Position numbers and translations under genes: made by a program. A DNA stretch of 36,384 nt, taken from NCBI GenBank assembly GCA_964550915.1, contig CAZKBY010000001.1, positions 1 to 36,384 on the forward strand, read 5' to 3'. The stretch comes from JARYMI01 sp964550915. GTDB lineage: Bacteria > Acidobacteriota > Aminicenantia > Aminicenantales > UBA8522. Each line of letters opens with the position of its first letter. The stretch's first letter is position 1. Shown piece by piece: positions 1 to 8,779 of the stretch. Below the pieces are notes generated by a model. The model worked only from the letters and a program-made list of their open reading frames with translations. It was not told the origin of the DNA and did not search any database.

Positions 1-1502
1 GGCCACAGCACGAAGTCGGCCGCATGGCCGCCGAATTCCAGCGCCGGCGCAACTACTGCCTGATGCGGCTTAACGCCATCCCCAACATATCCTGCTTCAA
101 ACCCCATGGCGCTTTTTACCTTTTCCCGAATTTTTCTGCTTATTACGAGAAAGAAGCGGGCGGCGTCCTCATCAGGAATTCCTACGGACTGGCCTATTAT
201 TTGCTCAAGGAAGCAAAAGTGGCCATCGTGCCGGGCGATTCATTCGGTGCCGATAACCATATCCGCCTTTCCTATGCGACCTCGATGGAAAACCTGGAAA
301 AAGGGATGGACCGGATTATCGAGGCGGTCGCGAGACTCAAGACGCCGAAGAAAGTCAAGCGCGTTGCGCTCAATAACGCGGCTACACGGGTGAAGAAAGC
401 CGTGCCGGTTGACTCTTCGCTCCCGGTCAAGATGCGCGACGCTTTAGTGACCGAGATGGAGGGCCATCTCGTTGCGGAGAACTATTACGAATGGAACGCC
501 AATATTTCGGGTGTCGTCGTCCAGCTCAGGACCAACGTCTCCCATCTCTATGATTTTTGGGTGGAAAACTGGTACCCCGCCCAGCTCGAAGCAGACCTGG
601 AGCCCCACGGTATCATCTACGCCGTAGACGGGATCGCCGGGCGCGAGCCAAGGGCGTTTTACAACTCCGAGACGAAGACGGGCGTCCTCGTCAACACGGA
701 CAATTACGGCCCCCTGCGAAGCCTCGCCCTCGGTTTGGTCATGGATGTCACCGAAAGGCTTTACGGTGCGCATGCCGTGCGCGGTATGGCCGCTGCGGCA
801 GACGCCGGCGGGAAAGGACTGATCTTGGTCGGACCGCCCGGGACGCGCAAGACCGAGCTTTTCTTCGAGCTCCTTGAGGACAAGCGGTTTAAAATCCAGG
901 CCAATGATATAATCTTCGTCCGCTACGCTGGCGGAAAAGCTCAAGCAGACTGCGTCGAGAGAAAATTTTACATGCCGACGAATACCGTCGAGAGCTTCGC
1001 CCGCCTGGCGCCTCTTTTTGATTCAAGCAAGTGCGAAAACGTCATCACTCACAAAGAAGACTGCCAGGACGCGGCTTGCCTCAGGCTCGACGACTGCCGT
1101 CTCGACCGGGGCTCACCCTTCTGCTACAAAGCTTCAAAAGAAGCGCACGCCATGCTTGATCCATACTGGATCGGCGGGAAAACGGCCCATGCCAAGCGGA
1201 CGGCCCTGAGCTGGGTTTTCCTTCTCCGGTATGACACCTCATCGCCGGCCGTAGTCCAGGTGGAAAAAGAAGAAGCCCTGCGGATTCTTGAGTCTGGCGA
1301 ACCTCTTGGGCTAAAGAAGAGCCTCTCCCCGGCCAAACCCCAGCCTTACTACAACCCTCATTTGTTGGTGACGACCGAAGAACGACTGGAGCTCCAGAAG
1401 GCTTTTTTCAGCCGGCTGCTTGACGTTGCCACGTTCTATCTCTTCAACAGCGGAGTGGCTGGAGCAGAGGAGATCAAGAAAATCGTGTTGGGCGAGGAAT
1501 AA
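1..1502 (+). CDS. Aminotransferase class I/II (C-terminal part) fused to HPr-kinase/PEPCK-like P-loop domain, 5' partial
   Basis: The frame is open from base 3 with no stop, so the gene begins upstream of the window. Residues are numbered from the Met at base 24. Residues 1-107 match the small-domain end of PLP aminotransferases of the aspartate type: PHGAFYLFP, then VAIVPGDSFG, and NHIRLSYA, whose Arg81 is the conserved substrate-carboxylate arginine. A Lys/Val-rich linker (about 108-135) leads to a second domain of about 350 residues. This has a P-loop, GPPGTRKT (270-277), followed by QANDIIFVR, which fits the Walker A and the following metal-binding strand of HPr kinase/PEP-carboxykinase folds. 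The usual P-loop glycine before Lys is Arg here. The transaminase reaction cannot be named without the missing N-terminal half. The kinase-like activity is inferred from the fold motif only. The fusion itself is seen directly, because no stop or start signal separates the halves. Confidence 0.75.
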   Translation, partial: PQHEVGRMAAEFQRRRNYCLMRLNAIPNISCFKPHGAFYLFPNFSAYYEKEAGGVLIRNSYGLAYYLLKEAKVAIVPGDSFGADNHIRLSYATSMENLEKGMDRIIEAVARLKTPKKVKRVALNNAATRVKKAVPVDSSLPVKMRDALVTEMEGHLVAENYYEWNANISGVVVQLRTNVSHLYDFWVENWYPAQLEADLEPHGIIYAVDGIAGREPRAFYNSETKTGVLVNTDNYGPLRSLALGLVMDVTERLYGAHAVRGMAAAADAGGKGLILVGPPGTRKTELFFELLEDKRFKIQANDIIFVRYAGGKAQADCVERKFYMPTNTVESFARLAPLFDSSKCENVITHKEDCQDAACLRLDDCRLDRGSPFCYKASKEAHAMLDPYWIGGKTAHAKRTALSWVFLLRYDTSSPAVVQVEKEEALRILESGEPLGLKKSLSPAKPQPYYNPHLLVTTEERLELQKAFFSRLLDVATFYLFNSGVAGAEEIKKIVLGEE

Positions 1503-1545
1503 CGCAATCCGTCCCCCTTTTACTAATCGAGATTACTCACGAAAT

Positions 1546-1569
1546 GAAGCAAAAAAATCCTTTGGCTTC
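1546..1569 (-). terminator. Weak A/T-rich hairpin between convergent genes
   Basis: GAAGC at 1546-1550 pairs with GCTTC at 1565-1569, and an A-run faces a partly complementary TTT inside. It lies immediately after the gmhA stop codon and 44 bases after the stop of the fusion gene, so it could end either transcript. There is no clean external T-run, so support is weak. Confidence 0.25.
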
Positions 1570-2139
1570 TTATAAAGTATCCGCCAGCCTGTCCTCCAAT
1601 TCCTGGGCCAGGAGATGGAGGAGCAGGAGGTGAACCTCCTGGATGCGGGGCGTGGAGGACGAGGGGACATCGAGAAGATAATCAGCCAAGGGACCAAGTT
1701 TTCCCCCGCCCTGGCCGGTCATGGCCACGGCGAGCAGGCCTTTTTGGCGGGCAGTTTTAAGGGCCTTGACAATGTTGGCTGACGTGCCACTTGTCGACAG
1801 CGCCAGCGCGATGTCCCCCTTGTTCCCCAGCGCCTCTACCTGCCGGCTGAAGACGTAATCATAGGCGGAATCGTTGGCAATCGACGTCAGAGTGGAGGTG
1901 TCTGTCGTGAGCGCGATCGCCCGGATGGGCTTCCGCACTCTCAGGAACTTATTCACTAACTCAGCGGCAAAATGTTGGGCTTCCGCTGCGCTCCCTCCGT
2001 TTCCGAAGACAAGGATCTTTCGGCCATTCCTCATCCCCGCCGTCACGGTCTCAACCATGCCGTTAAAAAGCTCCCTTTTCTTCTCGAAAAAGCTCTTGAT
2101 GATCCCATACAGCTCATCCTGAACCTCTCCGTAATCCAT
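1570..2139 (-). CDS. gmhA: Phosphoheptose (sedoheptulose 7-phosphate) isomerase
   Basis: A 189-residue SIS-domain protein of normal GmhA length. It converts D-sedoheptulose 7-phosphate to D-glycero-D-manno-heptose 7-phosphate, the first step of ADP-heptose synthesis for the lipopolysaccharide inner core, in the cytoplasm. The SIS phosphosugar site is visible as FGNGGSAAEAQHFAAEL and LALSTSGTSANIVKAL. The Glu in AAEAQH and the His in QEVHLLLLHLL correspond to the catalytic Glu/His pair of the family. The ATG at 2139 is preceded by AAGGAG at a good distance and by a TATAAT box farther up. It stands alone, about 275 bases from the upstream plsC-like gene. GmhA homologues also serve S-layer or capsule heptose pathways, but the reaction is the same. 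Confidence 0.9.
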   Translation of the reverse strand: MDYGEVQDELYGIIKSFFEKKRELFNGMVETVTAGMRNGRKILVFGNGGSAAEAQHFAAELVNKFLRVRKPIRAIALTTDTSTLTSIANDSAYDYVFSRQVEALGNKGDIALALSTSGTSANIVKALKTARQKGLLAVAMTGQGGGKLGPLADYLLDVPSSSTPRIQEVHLLLLHLLAQELEDRLADTL

Positions 2140-2176
2140 TTGCTACTCCTTAGCTTTCACTTTTCTTCAGCTAAGC

Positions 2177-2182
2177 ATTATA
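2177..2182 (-). promoter_or_regulatory. -10 box of gmhA promoter
   Basis: The minus strand reads a perfect TATAAT, which would start transcription about 31 bases before the gmhA ATG and leave room for its AAGGAG ribosome site. No convincing -35 box is present at 17 bases. Confidence 0.35.
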
Positions 2183-2248
2183 TCCTATTTTAAGCCCAAG
2201 TTGTCCCGTTTGTTTTCTCTGCCTTCTGCTGTCTCCCGCCCAACTCTA

Positions 2249-2268
2249 TGATTTCCCGTTTGAAATCA
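2249..2268. other. Perfect 7-bp hairpin in the plsC-gmhA spacer
   Basis: TGATTTC at 2249-2255 and GAAATCA at 2262-2268 form a perfect inverted repeat with a six-base loop. It lies downstream of the acyltransferase on the minus strand. No T-run follows, so it is not a standard intrinsic terminator. The rest of the 2140-2415 spacer holds no gene that I can support. Confidence 0.4.
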
Positions 2269-2360
2269 GGGACATGCGCCGATTTTATATTGCTCTTTCA
2301 TCGCGAAGTAAGCCCAACGATCTCTCCCGTCACCTTCAAATTATTTTCAAATCTTCTCCC

Positions 2361-2381
2361 GATTCCGAGATTTCTCGAATC
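2361..2381. other. 8-bp hairpin with one bulge in the plsC-gmhA spacer
   Basis: GATT (2361-2364) plus CGAG (2366-2369) pair with CTCG (2374-2377) plus AATC (2378-2381) around an ATTT loop, with one bulged C. It begins about 35 bases past the plsC stop and may stabilise the 3' end of that message. No T-run follows on either strand. Confidence 0.35.
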
Positions 2382-2415
2382 TCATGGTCGCTTTGCTCAT
2401 CAACAACAGCCCTCG

Positions 2416-3114
2416 TCAATCCCCCAGCCCCGACTCGATAGTGCCCCTGACCCTTTCGATCAATATGGACATATTGCTTAGATTGTACCCCTCTACCGGA
2501 ACCGGGGCGTGAAAAAGGACATTCACGAGCCCCCGTTTCGTCGCTATTCGGCCGCGCGGCATGAGCTCAAAAGTTCCTCTGATGGTGATGGGCACGATCG
2601 GCGCCCCGCTTTCCAAGGCCAGAAAGAACCCTCCCCGTTTGAAGGCTTGAAGGCGGCCATCCCGGCTCCTCGTCCCCTCGGGGAAGATGAGGAAGGAGTA
2701 GCCCCGCTTGCGCATGAGCTGGATAGCTCTGGCAATGCTCCGCTTCCCTCCCCGCATCCTCTTGCGGTCAATCGGGACGAAGCCAACGTATCTCATCCCC
2801 ACGCCGATCACCGGAATCCGGAAGACCTCTTTCTTGAGAATAACCCGGATCGACCGAGGAATGAGCCAGAAAAGGAGCGGGCCGTCAAGGAAGCTCAGGT
2901 GGTTGGCCATGAAGATGTAGGCAGCTTTACGGTCCAGTTGCTCCCGGCCCTGGACTCTGACTTTGAGCCCTAACACCTTTGACCCGAGGCTCATGGCCCA
3001 CTTGGCAATCCCCAGGAGAGGGTCGCGAATCCCAAACGGCCAGAAGACCAGGAGCAGGACGAAAAGAAATATCGTCAGGATAATGTAAATCAGGATAAGA
3101 ATCGCTGTCCTCAT
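2416..3114 (-). CDS. plsC: 1-acyl-sn-glycerol-3-phosphate acyltransferase family protein (PlsC-like)
   Basis: A 232-residue membrane-bound acyltransferase expected to add an acyl chain to lysophosphatidate, giving phosphatidic acid at the inner membrane. A strongly hydrophobic N-terminal segment (about 4-27) anchors it. The catalytic HX4D box is NHLSFLD with His72 and Asp77, and the glycerol-phosphate binding box is FPEGTRSRDG (144-153). The third block, IVPITIRGT, follows. Length and motif order are typical of PlsC. Some relatives acylate lysophospholipids or lipid A-like substrates, so the exact acceptor is inferred. The gene has its own extended -10 promoter very close to the ATG at 3114. 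It is not tightly coupled to gmhA. Confidence 0.85.
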   Translation of the reverse strand: MRTAILILIYIILTIFLFVLLLVFWPFGIRDPLLGIAKWAMSLGSKVLGLKVRVQGREQLDRKAAYIFMANHLSFLDGPLLFWLIPRSIRVILKKEVFRIPVIGVGMRYVGFVPIDRKRMRGGKRSIARAIQLMRKRGYSFLIFPEGTRSRDGRLQAFKRGGFFLALESGAPIVPITIRGTFELMPRGRIATKRGLVNVLFHAPVPVEGYNLSNMSILIERVRGTIESGLGD

Positions 3115-3128
3115 GGTTAACTTGCTCG

Positions 3129-3137
3129 ATTATATCA
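3129..3137 (-). promoter_or_regulatory. Extended -10 promoter of plsC-like gene
   Basis: The minus strand reads TGATATAAT, the extended -10 form TGnTATAAT, predicting a start only about 8 bases before the ATG at 3114. No good -35 is seen, as is common for extended -10 promoters. Confidence 0.4.
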
Positions 3138-3244
3138 TATAAGTAGGGATAAATTTCCACATTCGCATTGCGCATTGGGTTTCTTTGCCTAATTCAGCTA
3201 CCCGGCCAATTCCATAAAGAAACTCATGGCGCTTGCGTTCTGTC

Positions 3245-3273
3245 TTGCAACAGTCCTGTATTTTTTGTTTAAT
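3245..3273 (+). promoter_or_regulatory. Candidate sigma-70 type promoter for the 3299 gene
   Basis: TTGCAA (3245-3250), 17 bases, then TTTAAT (3268-3273), five of six matches in the -10. It lies downstream of the alternative TTG start at 3233 and so favours the ATG at 3299. Confidence 0.35.
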
Positions 3274-3298
3274 AAGGTCGATAAGAGTAAGAAAAAGA

Positions 3299-5260
3299 AT
3301 GCCGGGAAGAAGACAACAGCTTCCCCTTCCCGTTATCCTTGCTGCAGCCTTTGTTTTCCTGTTCTGCAGTCTGTTTTCTTTTTTTATATTCGAGCATATC
3401 CCGCATGTTAACGATGAAATCGGTTATCTCTTTCAGGCCAAAATATTCAGATCGGGCCGCCTCTACGCTCCATCACCTCCATGCCGAGAATTTTTTGATT
3501 TTCCCCATATTATCAACAATGGCCGATGGTATAGCATGTATCCTCCGGGCTACCCTTTTCTGCTGATGCTCGGTCTTGTCTTCGGAGTCCCCTGGCTTGT
3601 TAGTCCTCTTTTGGCCAGTTTATCCGTCATCATTTTCTATCTTTTAGGAAAGGAAATCTACAACCATAAAACTGGCCTCCTTGCTTCTCTCTTGGGGTCT
3701 GTTTCAATCTGGTTTCTGCTCATGTCATCAACGATGATGTCACACACAAGCAGCCTGTTTTTTAACACCCTGTTTCTTTTCTTCTTATTTCGCTCTCTCA
3801 AACAACCGACTTTTGCCAATGGACTGGCGGCAGCCACCTGTATTGGCATTGCCTTTCTCATCAGACCATATAATGCTCTTCTTTTTGCCGTCCCAGGAAT
3901 GATATATTACTCCGCCCTTATCTTCAAAAACCTAAAAGCAAGACTAAAAAACGCCCTGGCTCTCACTGTGACATCTTTGACCTTCGCTGGCCTCTTATTC
4001 CTTTACAATTTTCTTGCCAACGGGAACCCATTCTTGATGGGTTATATCATTCGCTACGGTAAAAGCTATTCTGTCATTTTCGGGCGGCCAGCGACAATGG
4101 ACTTCAATTACACCCCCCTCTTTGCGGTCACGCAGCTTGGAGATAATTTAAAAGCCTTAAATTCAGATTTATTTGGCTGGCCGCTGTCCTCTTTTCTAGC
4201 TCTTGTGCCGTTGCTTTGGCTCGCCAGGATAAGGCCCGAAGATAGAAAAAAAGACTTGCTTTTGGCGAGCACAATAGCCTTCTACCTGGTCGGCTTCTAC
4301 TTCTTCTGGGGCGCCTTTGTTTTTATCGGAGCCCGGATGTTTTTCGAATGTCTACCCCTCTTTTTTCTCTTAAGCGCGAGAGGACTATCAGAACTGCCCG
4401 GCTTTCTTGGCAAAGCCTTTAAAAGAGTCAAACCCAGAGCAGCCTCAAAGTTCATCACCGCCGCTGTGGTGATTTTTATTCTTTATGCCTTCCTTTATCG
4501 CTTTCCCCATCTTATCCGGCCGGCGCACGCCGGATGGCATTTCGACCGGTATGATTACAATTTTGCCGGGACAAATGATCATCTCAACAATACCTTACGA
4601 TCCCTGAACCTCAAGAATGCCGTCATCATCCTTAAATTTATCAATCGCCCTCCCAAGCCTTTTCCCGATGAAGGCGGATGGGGGGCTGGCTTTCTTTATA
4701 ACGCTCCGGACTTGAGGACAAATATCATTTATGTCCGGGACAGAATGAACGAGGAGGCAGAGCTTTTCTTCTGTTTTCCTGAATCGGATGTTTTTCTCTA
4801 TCTGGGGACGATCGAAAAAGGGATGCTTTTCCCCCTAAAGAAGGAGGCCCAAAATATTTTCCGAGGAGAGCCTATTTTATCAGCCCACAAGAGAAAAAAG
4901 TGCGTTGAATTAATCACCGACCCAAAGCTATTTTTCAAAATCTACTCAAAAGAATTTGGCGAATTCCTGGAATATCTTTTTAGGAATTATGATATCTGCC
5001 AAGTCAATGTAGACTGGCTCATTTCCCGCGGAAGGCGATCGATGGCCGATCGTGATTTCGAGCGGGCCGCTTTTTATTTTGAAGCCGCCCTCCAGGTGGA
5101 AAATGATCCGGAAACAAGAAGAACCATGCTCGATCTGCTCATCTCCTGTTACCAAAAATCAGGGCAACTGGATGAAGCCAAAAAAATCATTGATTTTATG
5201 GAGAAAATGAATTTTGATGAAAGAAAACTATATCTGGTATTGCCAGAGAGAGGCTTTTAG
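3299..5260 (+). CDS. GT-C (GT39/GT83-like) polytopic glycosyltransferase with C-terminal TPR
   Basis: About 653 residues from the ATG at 3299. An alternative TTG start at 3233 would lie upstream of the candidate promoter. The first membrane helix is followed by HVNDEIGYLFQA, the acidic Asp-Glu pair in the first outer loop that marks GT-C enzymes of the PMT/ArnT kind, and then by YPPGYP, also typical of that group. About ten further hydrophobic helices reach to roughly residue 400. The C-terminal third is soluble and ends in a TPR-like pair around AFYFEAALQ and GQLDEAKKI. Such enzymes move a sugar from a polyprenyl-phosphate donor to a protein or lipid on the outer face of the inner membrane. 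Donor and acceptor here are unknown. It is followed 41 bases later by another membrane protein on the same strand, probably co-transcribed. Confidence 0.65.
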   Translation: MPGRRQQLPLPVILAAAFVFLFCSLFSFFIFEHIPHVNDEIGYLFQAKIFRSGRLYAPSPPCREFFDFPHIINNGRWYSMYPPGYPFLLMLGLVFGVPWLVSPLLASLSVIIFYLLGKEIYNHKTGLLASLLGSVSIWFLLMSSTMMSHTSSLFFNTLFLFFLFRSLKQPTFANGLAAATCIGIAFLIRPYNALLFAVPGMIYYSALIFKNLKARLKNALALTVTSLTFAGLLFLYNFLANGNPFLMGYIIRYGKSYSVIFGRPATMDFNYTPLFAVTQLGDNLKALNSDLFGWPLSSFLALVPLLWLARIRPEDRKKDLLLASTIAFYLVGFYFFWGAFVFIGARMFFECLPLFFLLSARGLSELPGFLGKAFKRVKPRAASKFITAAVVIFILYAFLYRFPHLIRPAHAGWHFDRYDYNFAGTNDHLNNTLRSLNLKNAVIILKFINRPPKPFPDEGGWGAGFLYNAPDLRTNIIYVRDRMNEEAELFFCFPESDVFLYLGTIEKGMLFPLKKEAQNIFRGEPILSAHKRKKCVELITDPKLFFKIYSKEFGEFLEYLFRNYDICQVNVDWLISRGRRSMADRDFERAAFYFEAALQVENDPETRRTMLDLLISCYQKSGQLDEAKKIIDFMEKMNFDERKLYLVLPERGF

Positions 5261-5301
5261 TTGCGCTTTGTAAGATTGATAGAAGAGACAGGGGATCGAG
5301 G

Positions 5302-6756
5302 ATGAAAAAGAATGAAGTATTTTTTCTTTCGCTATTAAGCTGCATTCTCGCAACTGTCCCATTCCTTGTCGTTAAATTTCCTCCTCTGACCGACCTCCCG
5401 CAGCATGTCGCTCAAGTCCGGCTTTTCGCCGACGCCCTCAGCAATCCCGCCACCCCATACCGAATTCAATGGATAACGCCTTACAGCCTTGTTTATGCGG
5501 TTCTCGGTGGAAGCTGGCTAATCTTTGGCCCGGAGAACGCCGGACGCCTGGGAATGCTGATTATCGTTATTTTTTGGGTTGTCATGCTCCATCTGCTGGC
5601 TCACAAGATGAAGCGGCCCCTCCTGGCCGCTTCTCTGGGCTCTGTCCTCTTTTTTGGTCACATCTTGTACTGGGGTTTCTACCAGTTCGCCTTCGGGTTG
5701 CCCTTTTTTATCGGATGGATTCTGCTCGCGAAAATTGAATTCCGAAGCCCCTGGAAAGAGGGCTTAGTGTTCTTCCTGGCTTCCATTGTTCTTTATACGG
5801 CCCATATTTTCTGGTTTCTTCTGGCCATCGGCTGGCTCGTCGCACGCCATATCATTTTTAAGGGCGACTTCAAAAGACTAATCCTCAGAATCGCCGTGGC
5901 CACACCTCTCGGTCTTTTAGGGATCGCCTGGTACCCTTCGCTGGCGGCCTATGGATTTAAATCTCAAACGATCTGGGCAACGACACCTTTCGAGAGGCTG
6001 TCGCCTGTCTGGCTCATCGATGCTTCCTTCGGTGGACTAAGAGGCCCCCTCGAGTATGTCTTTTTCGCTTTGCTTGTCGGTTGGGTTATCTTAGCATGTC
6101 TGCAGAACCGCCAAGCGCTTCTCTCAAAAACGGATAAAGAGCTTTTGCTTCTCAGTGCCCTTCTTTTCCTCCTGGCCCTTGTCCTGCCTGACAAGCAGAC
6201 GAATACGATCCGTTTCTGCCAGAGGTGGGTGCCTCCGGCATTCGCTTTTCTCCTGCTCAGCCTCCCCGAACTTCGGGTCAGGAAAAATATTCTAACAGCC
6301 GTTGTTTTGGCCATGGTTACGGTTTTTTTCGTTTTAACCTCCTTCAACTGGGTCGCCTTCGAATCCACTGAAATGTCGGGTCTTGAAGAATCTCTCGCAG
6401 TATTGCCCGAAGCTCCCCGTGTGCTCGGTTTAAGCTATGTCAAGGAGAGCACCATTGTTAAGGGACGGCCATTTATTCAAGTCTTCGCTTACAGCCAGGT
6501 CCTGCGAGGAGGGGAATTAAACTTTTCTTTCGCTGATTTCGGGCCGAGTCTCGTTGTTTACCGCCAGCGCCGCGTGCTTCCCTGGACCTCAGGGTTAGAA
6601 TGGTTTCCCGAAAAGGCCAGAAAAAGCGACTTTCAATTTTTCGACTATTCTCTGATTAATGCCGATGAAAAGCTTCACGGAGCCTTAGGCTCTGAGTCTG
6701 TGATTACACCAATAACTCGAGAAGGCCGCTGGCGGCTGTACAAAGTGGCTCATTGA
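5302..6756 (+). CDS. Polytopic membrane protein, GT-C-like, function unknown
   Basis: A 484-residue protein with an N-terminal helix, then TDLPQHVAQ in what would be the first periplasmic loop, then about nine or ten membrane helices to about residue 350, and a soluble C-terminal tail of about 130 residues. The acidic residue plus His in the first loop and the overall topology resemble GT-C sugar transferases, but I do not recognise a named family. The ATG at 5302 has a purine-rich site (AGGGGATCGAGG) just upstream. It is sandwiched between two GT-C-like genes at spacings of 41 and 48 bases, which suggests one operon and a shared glycan task. The tail has no TPR signature that I can see. Confidence 0.6.
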   Translation: MKKNEVFFLSLLSCILATVPFLVVKFPPLTDLPQHVAQVRLFADALSNPATPYRIQWITPYSLVYAVLGGSWLIFGPENAGRLGMLIIVIFWVVMLHLLAHKMKRPLLAASLGSVLFFGHILYWGFYQFAFGLPFFIGWILLAKIEFRSPWKEGLVFFLASIVLYTAHIFWFLLAIGWLVARHIIFKGDFKRLILRIAVATPLGLLGIAWYPSLAAYGFKSQTIWATTPFERLSPVWLIDASFGGLRGPLEYVFFALLVGWVILACLQNRQALLSKTDKELLLLSALLFLLALVLPDKQTNTIRFCQRWVPPAFAFLLLSLPELRVRKNILTAVVLAMVTVFFVLTSFNWVAFESTEMSGLEESLAVLPEAPRVLGLSYVKESTIVKGRPFIQVFAYSQVLRGGELNFSFADFGPSLVVYRQRRVLPWTSGLEWFPEKARKSDFQFFDYSLINADEKLHGALGSESVITPITREGRWRLYKVAH

Positions 6757-6804
6757 TTCTTGCTATGAATAATCCATATGAAACGATAGATATCAAGATC
6801 TAAA

Positions 6805-8772
6805 ATGCCTATTCTATTAATTATTCTTGGAGAAGGCGCGTGCTTGTATATTTTACTCATTCTGTTCCATTCGAGGAATAATTACCTCGCCCTTGACGTG
6901 GCCAAGGCGACGATCCTAAACCTTTTCCTTTCTATCTATGAGCTCATCATAATTGCAATCTTTCACCATCTTAGATGGCCGACTTTCTTGGCCTTCAAAG
7001 TCCTGATCATTGCGGCAATATTTTCATTCCTCAAAGCCAAGAACAAAATAAGGCTAAAGGACGAAATTGTGAAGCTAAACCTTAAACTGAATGATCATCT
7101 TAAGAAACCGCTGAACCTCTTTGTTCTATTCTTGCTTTTAATGATTTTTATCAACTCGCTCTGCAATTTCCCTCTCAAATGGGATTCTTATTCCTATCAC
7201 CTCCCGATGGCAGCGGCCTTCATTAAAACAGGCATTTTTAGTCACTATCAATATTATGGCGTGTCTATCGGATCCTACTATCCGCATGATATAGAACTTC
7301 TTTACAGCTTGATATTCTTGGCGAACGGGATCGAGATGTCTTCTCTTCCAAACTTTATTTCTCTCGTCCTCATTTTTCTCGGTTTATCCCTGATCATGCG
7401 AGATTTATTAAAAATGAAAGCTGATGTCTCAATCTCAGGGTCTCTATTATTTCTTTTCCTACCTCTTACATCCGGATATTTCTATGAGGCATATGTGGAT
7501 CTCTATTTCCTTTCTTTTGCCTTGTTTGCTATTTACTTTCTTATCAGGTTATTTACCACCTCAGATCTGCAATCCCTATTTTTTACCTTATTGCTGATGA
7601 ATCTTATGATGGGGACGAAATATCAAGGCCTGAGCTATGCCTTTTATACGATTCTTCTTCTCTGTTTTTTTATCCTCAAAAGCAAGCTGTGGCAGAGAAC
7701 CCACTGGCACAACTTCCTGATTCCGATATTCTTGCAGCCAGTTGGATGCTTTTTCTATCTGAGAAACTATCTACTGACAAAGAACCCGGTCTTCCCTTTG
7801 GATATTAATCTATTAAACCTGATTAAATTGCGAGGTTTCTATAAATATGGAATTTTATCCAAAGCGACATCGCTCTGGTCTACTTATAACCGGATAAAAC
7901 AAAATCTGGCGCCAATCCTTTTTTCCGAATTATCCGTAGGGTTATTCATATGTCTTTTTATTTGGATTTATTGTCTCGTTAACTATAAAACGATCAAACA
8001 AAAAATCATCAGAAATTCTTACTTCTATGTTCTCTTAGCGATTCTCGTCCTCTCATTTATCGAATATCTCATGATGCCATACACTGGCCTGAACACGGCG
8101 AGGGCGTTAAACTTTTCCTTAAGGCTTGGCCTGATATTTTTAGCGGCGTTTTTTCTGGTGTCTCTCTCAATCCTCTATTATTCTGAATTTAAGTATATCA
8201 TTCATCTTTGTATTACAGGTGCAATGCTTCTCCTTTTATCTGAACACATATCGACAATAAAAAACATTTTTCTTTCATTTTTCATTATAACTCTGTTTAT
8301 CATTTATAAAAGCTTAAGGAAAAACGGCACGGTTTTTGCCAGCTTTCTGATAATTTCTTGCCTGACGATAATTTTTCTCAGGCCAGAAATAAGAAAGTGG
8401 AAGAACTATTTTTATGACCTTAAAGGCCTCCCGAGAGCGAACCTGGCTTATGCGGGTCGAAACGTTCATTTTCAATTGTTTGATAAACACTTGAAGTACA
8501 AGGTCGTTTACATTAACGTTGATAGAAACCAGAATCTCAAATGGAACAAAGAAAAAAATCTGGATTATCACAAGAAAACCGGAGATTTTTTCGTTTGGCT
8601 AAGAAACATTCAGAAAGAAGATATTGATTATTTTGTCCTTTATGAGCTGAATGTGGACTATGTTGAAAAAAAATGGATTAACGAAAATCCGGATATCTTT
8701 CAAAAAGAGTTGCAGAATGTTTTCAAGATCAATAAGGAAGAGCTTCAAAAAGTCTTGCGGAAGGCGACCTAG
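6805..8772 (+). CDS. Large polytopic GT-C-like membrane protein
   Basis: A 655-residue protein, very rich in Leu, Ile, Phe and Tyr, with a dozen or more predicted helices. KWDSYSYHLPMAAAFI after an early helix resembles the WDs.sYHLP first-loop motif of GT-C-like membrane proteins of uncharacterised sugar transferase type. The last 130 residues are hydrophilic and lysine-rich. Its codon use is visibly more AT-rich than that of the genes from 16 kb onward. The ATG at 6805 lacks a clear Shine-Dalgarno site. It ends only 7 bases from the stop of the convergent PAP2-like gene. I infer a role in surface glycan transfer from topology and context and cannot name the substrate. Confidence 0.6.
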   Translation: MPILLIILGEGACLYILLILFHSRNNYLALDVAKATILNLFLSIYELIIIAIFHHLRWPTFLAFKVLIIAAIFSFLKAKNKIRLKDEIVKLNLKLNDHLKKPLNLFVLFLLLMIFINSLCNFPLKWDSYSYHLPMAAAFIKTGIFSHYQYYGVSIGSYYPHDIELLYSLIFLANGIEMSSLPNFISLVLIFLGLSLIMRDLLKMKADVSISGSLLFLFLPLTSGYFYEAYVDLYFLSFALFAIYFLIRLFTTSDLQSLFFTLLLMNLMMGTKYQGLSYAFYTILLLCFFILKSKLWQRTHWHNFLIPIFLQPVGCFFYLRNYLLTKNPVFPLDINLLNLIKLRGFYKYGILSKATSLWSTYNRIKQNLAPILFSELSVGLFICLFIWIYCLVNYKTIKQKIIRNSYFYVLLAILVLSFIEYLMMPYTGLNTARALNFSLRLGLIFLAAFFLVSLSILYYSEFKYIIHLCITGAMLLLLSEHISTIKNIFLSFFIITLFIIYKSLRKNGTVFASFLIISCLTIIFLRPEIRKWKNYFYDLKGLPRANLAYAGRNVHFQLFDKHLKYKVVYINVDRNQNLKWNKEKNLDYHKKTGDFFVWLRNIQKEDIDYFVLYELNVDYVEKKWINENPDIFQKELQNVFKINKEELQKVLRKAT

Positions 8773-8779
8773 AATAGAA

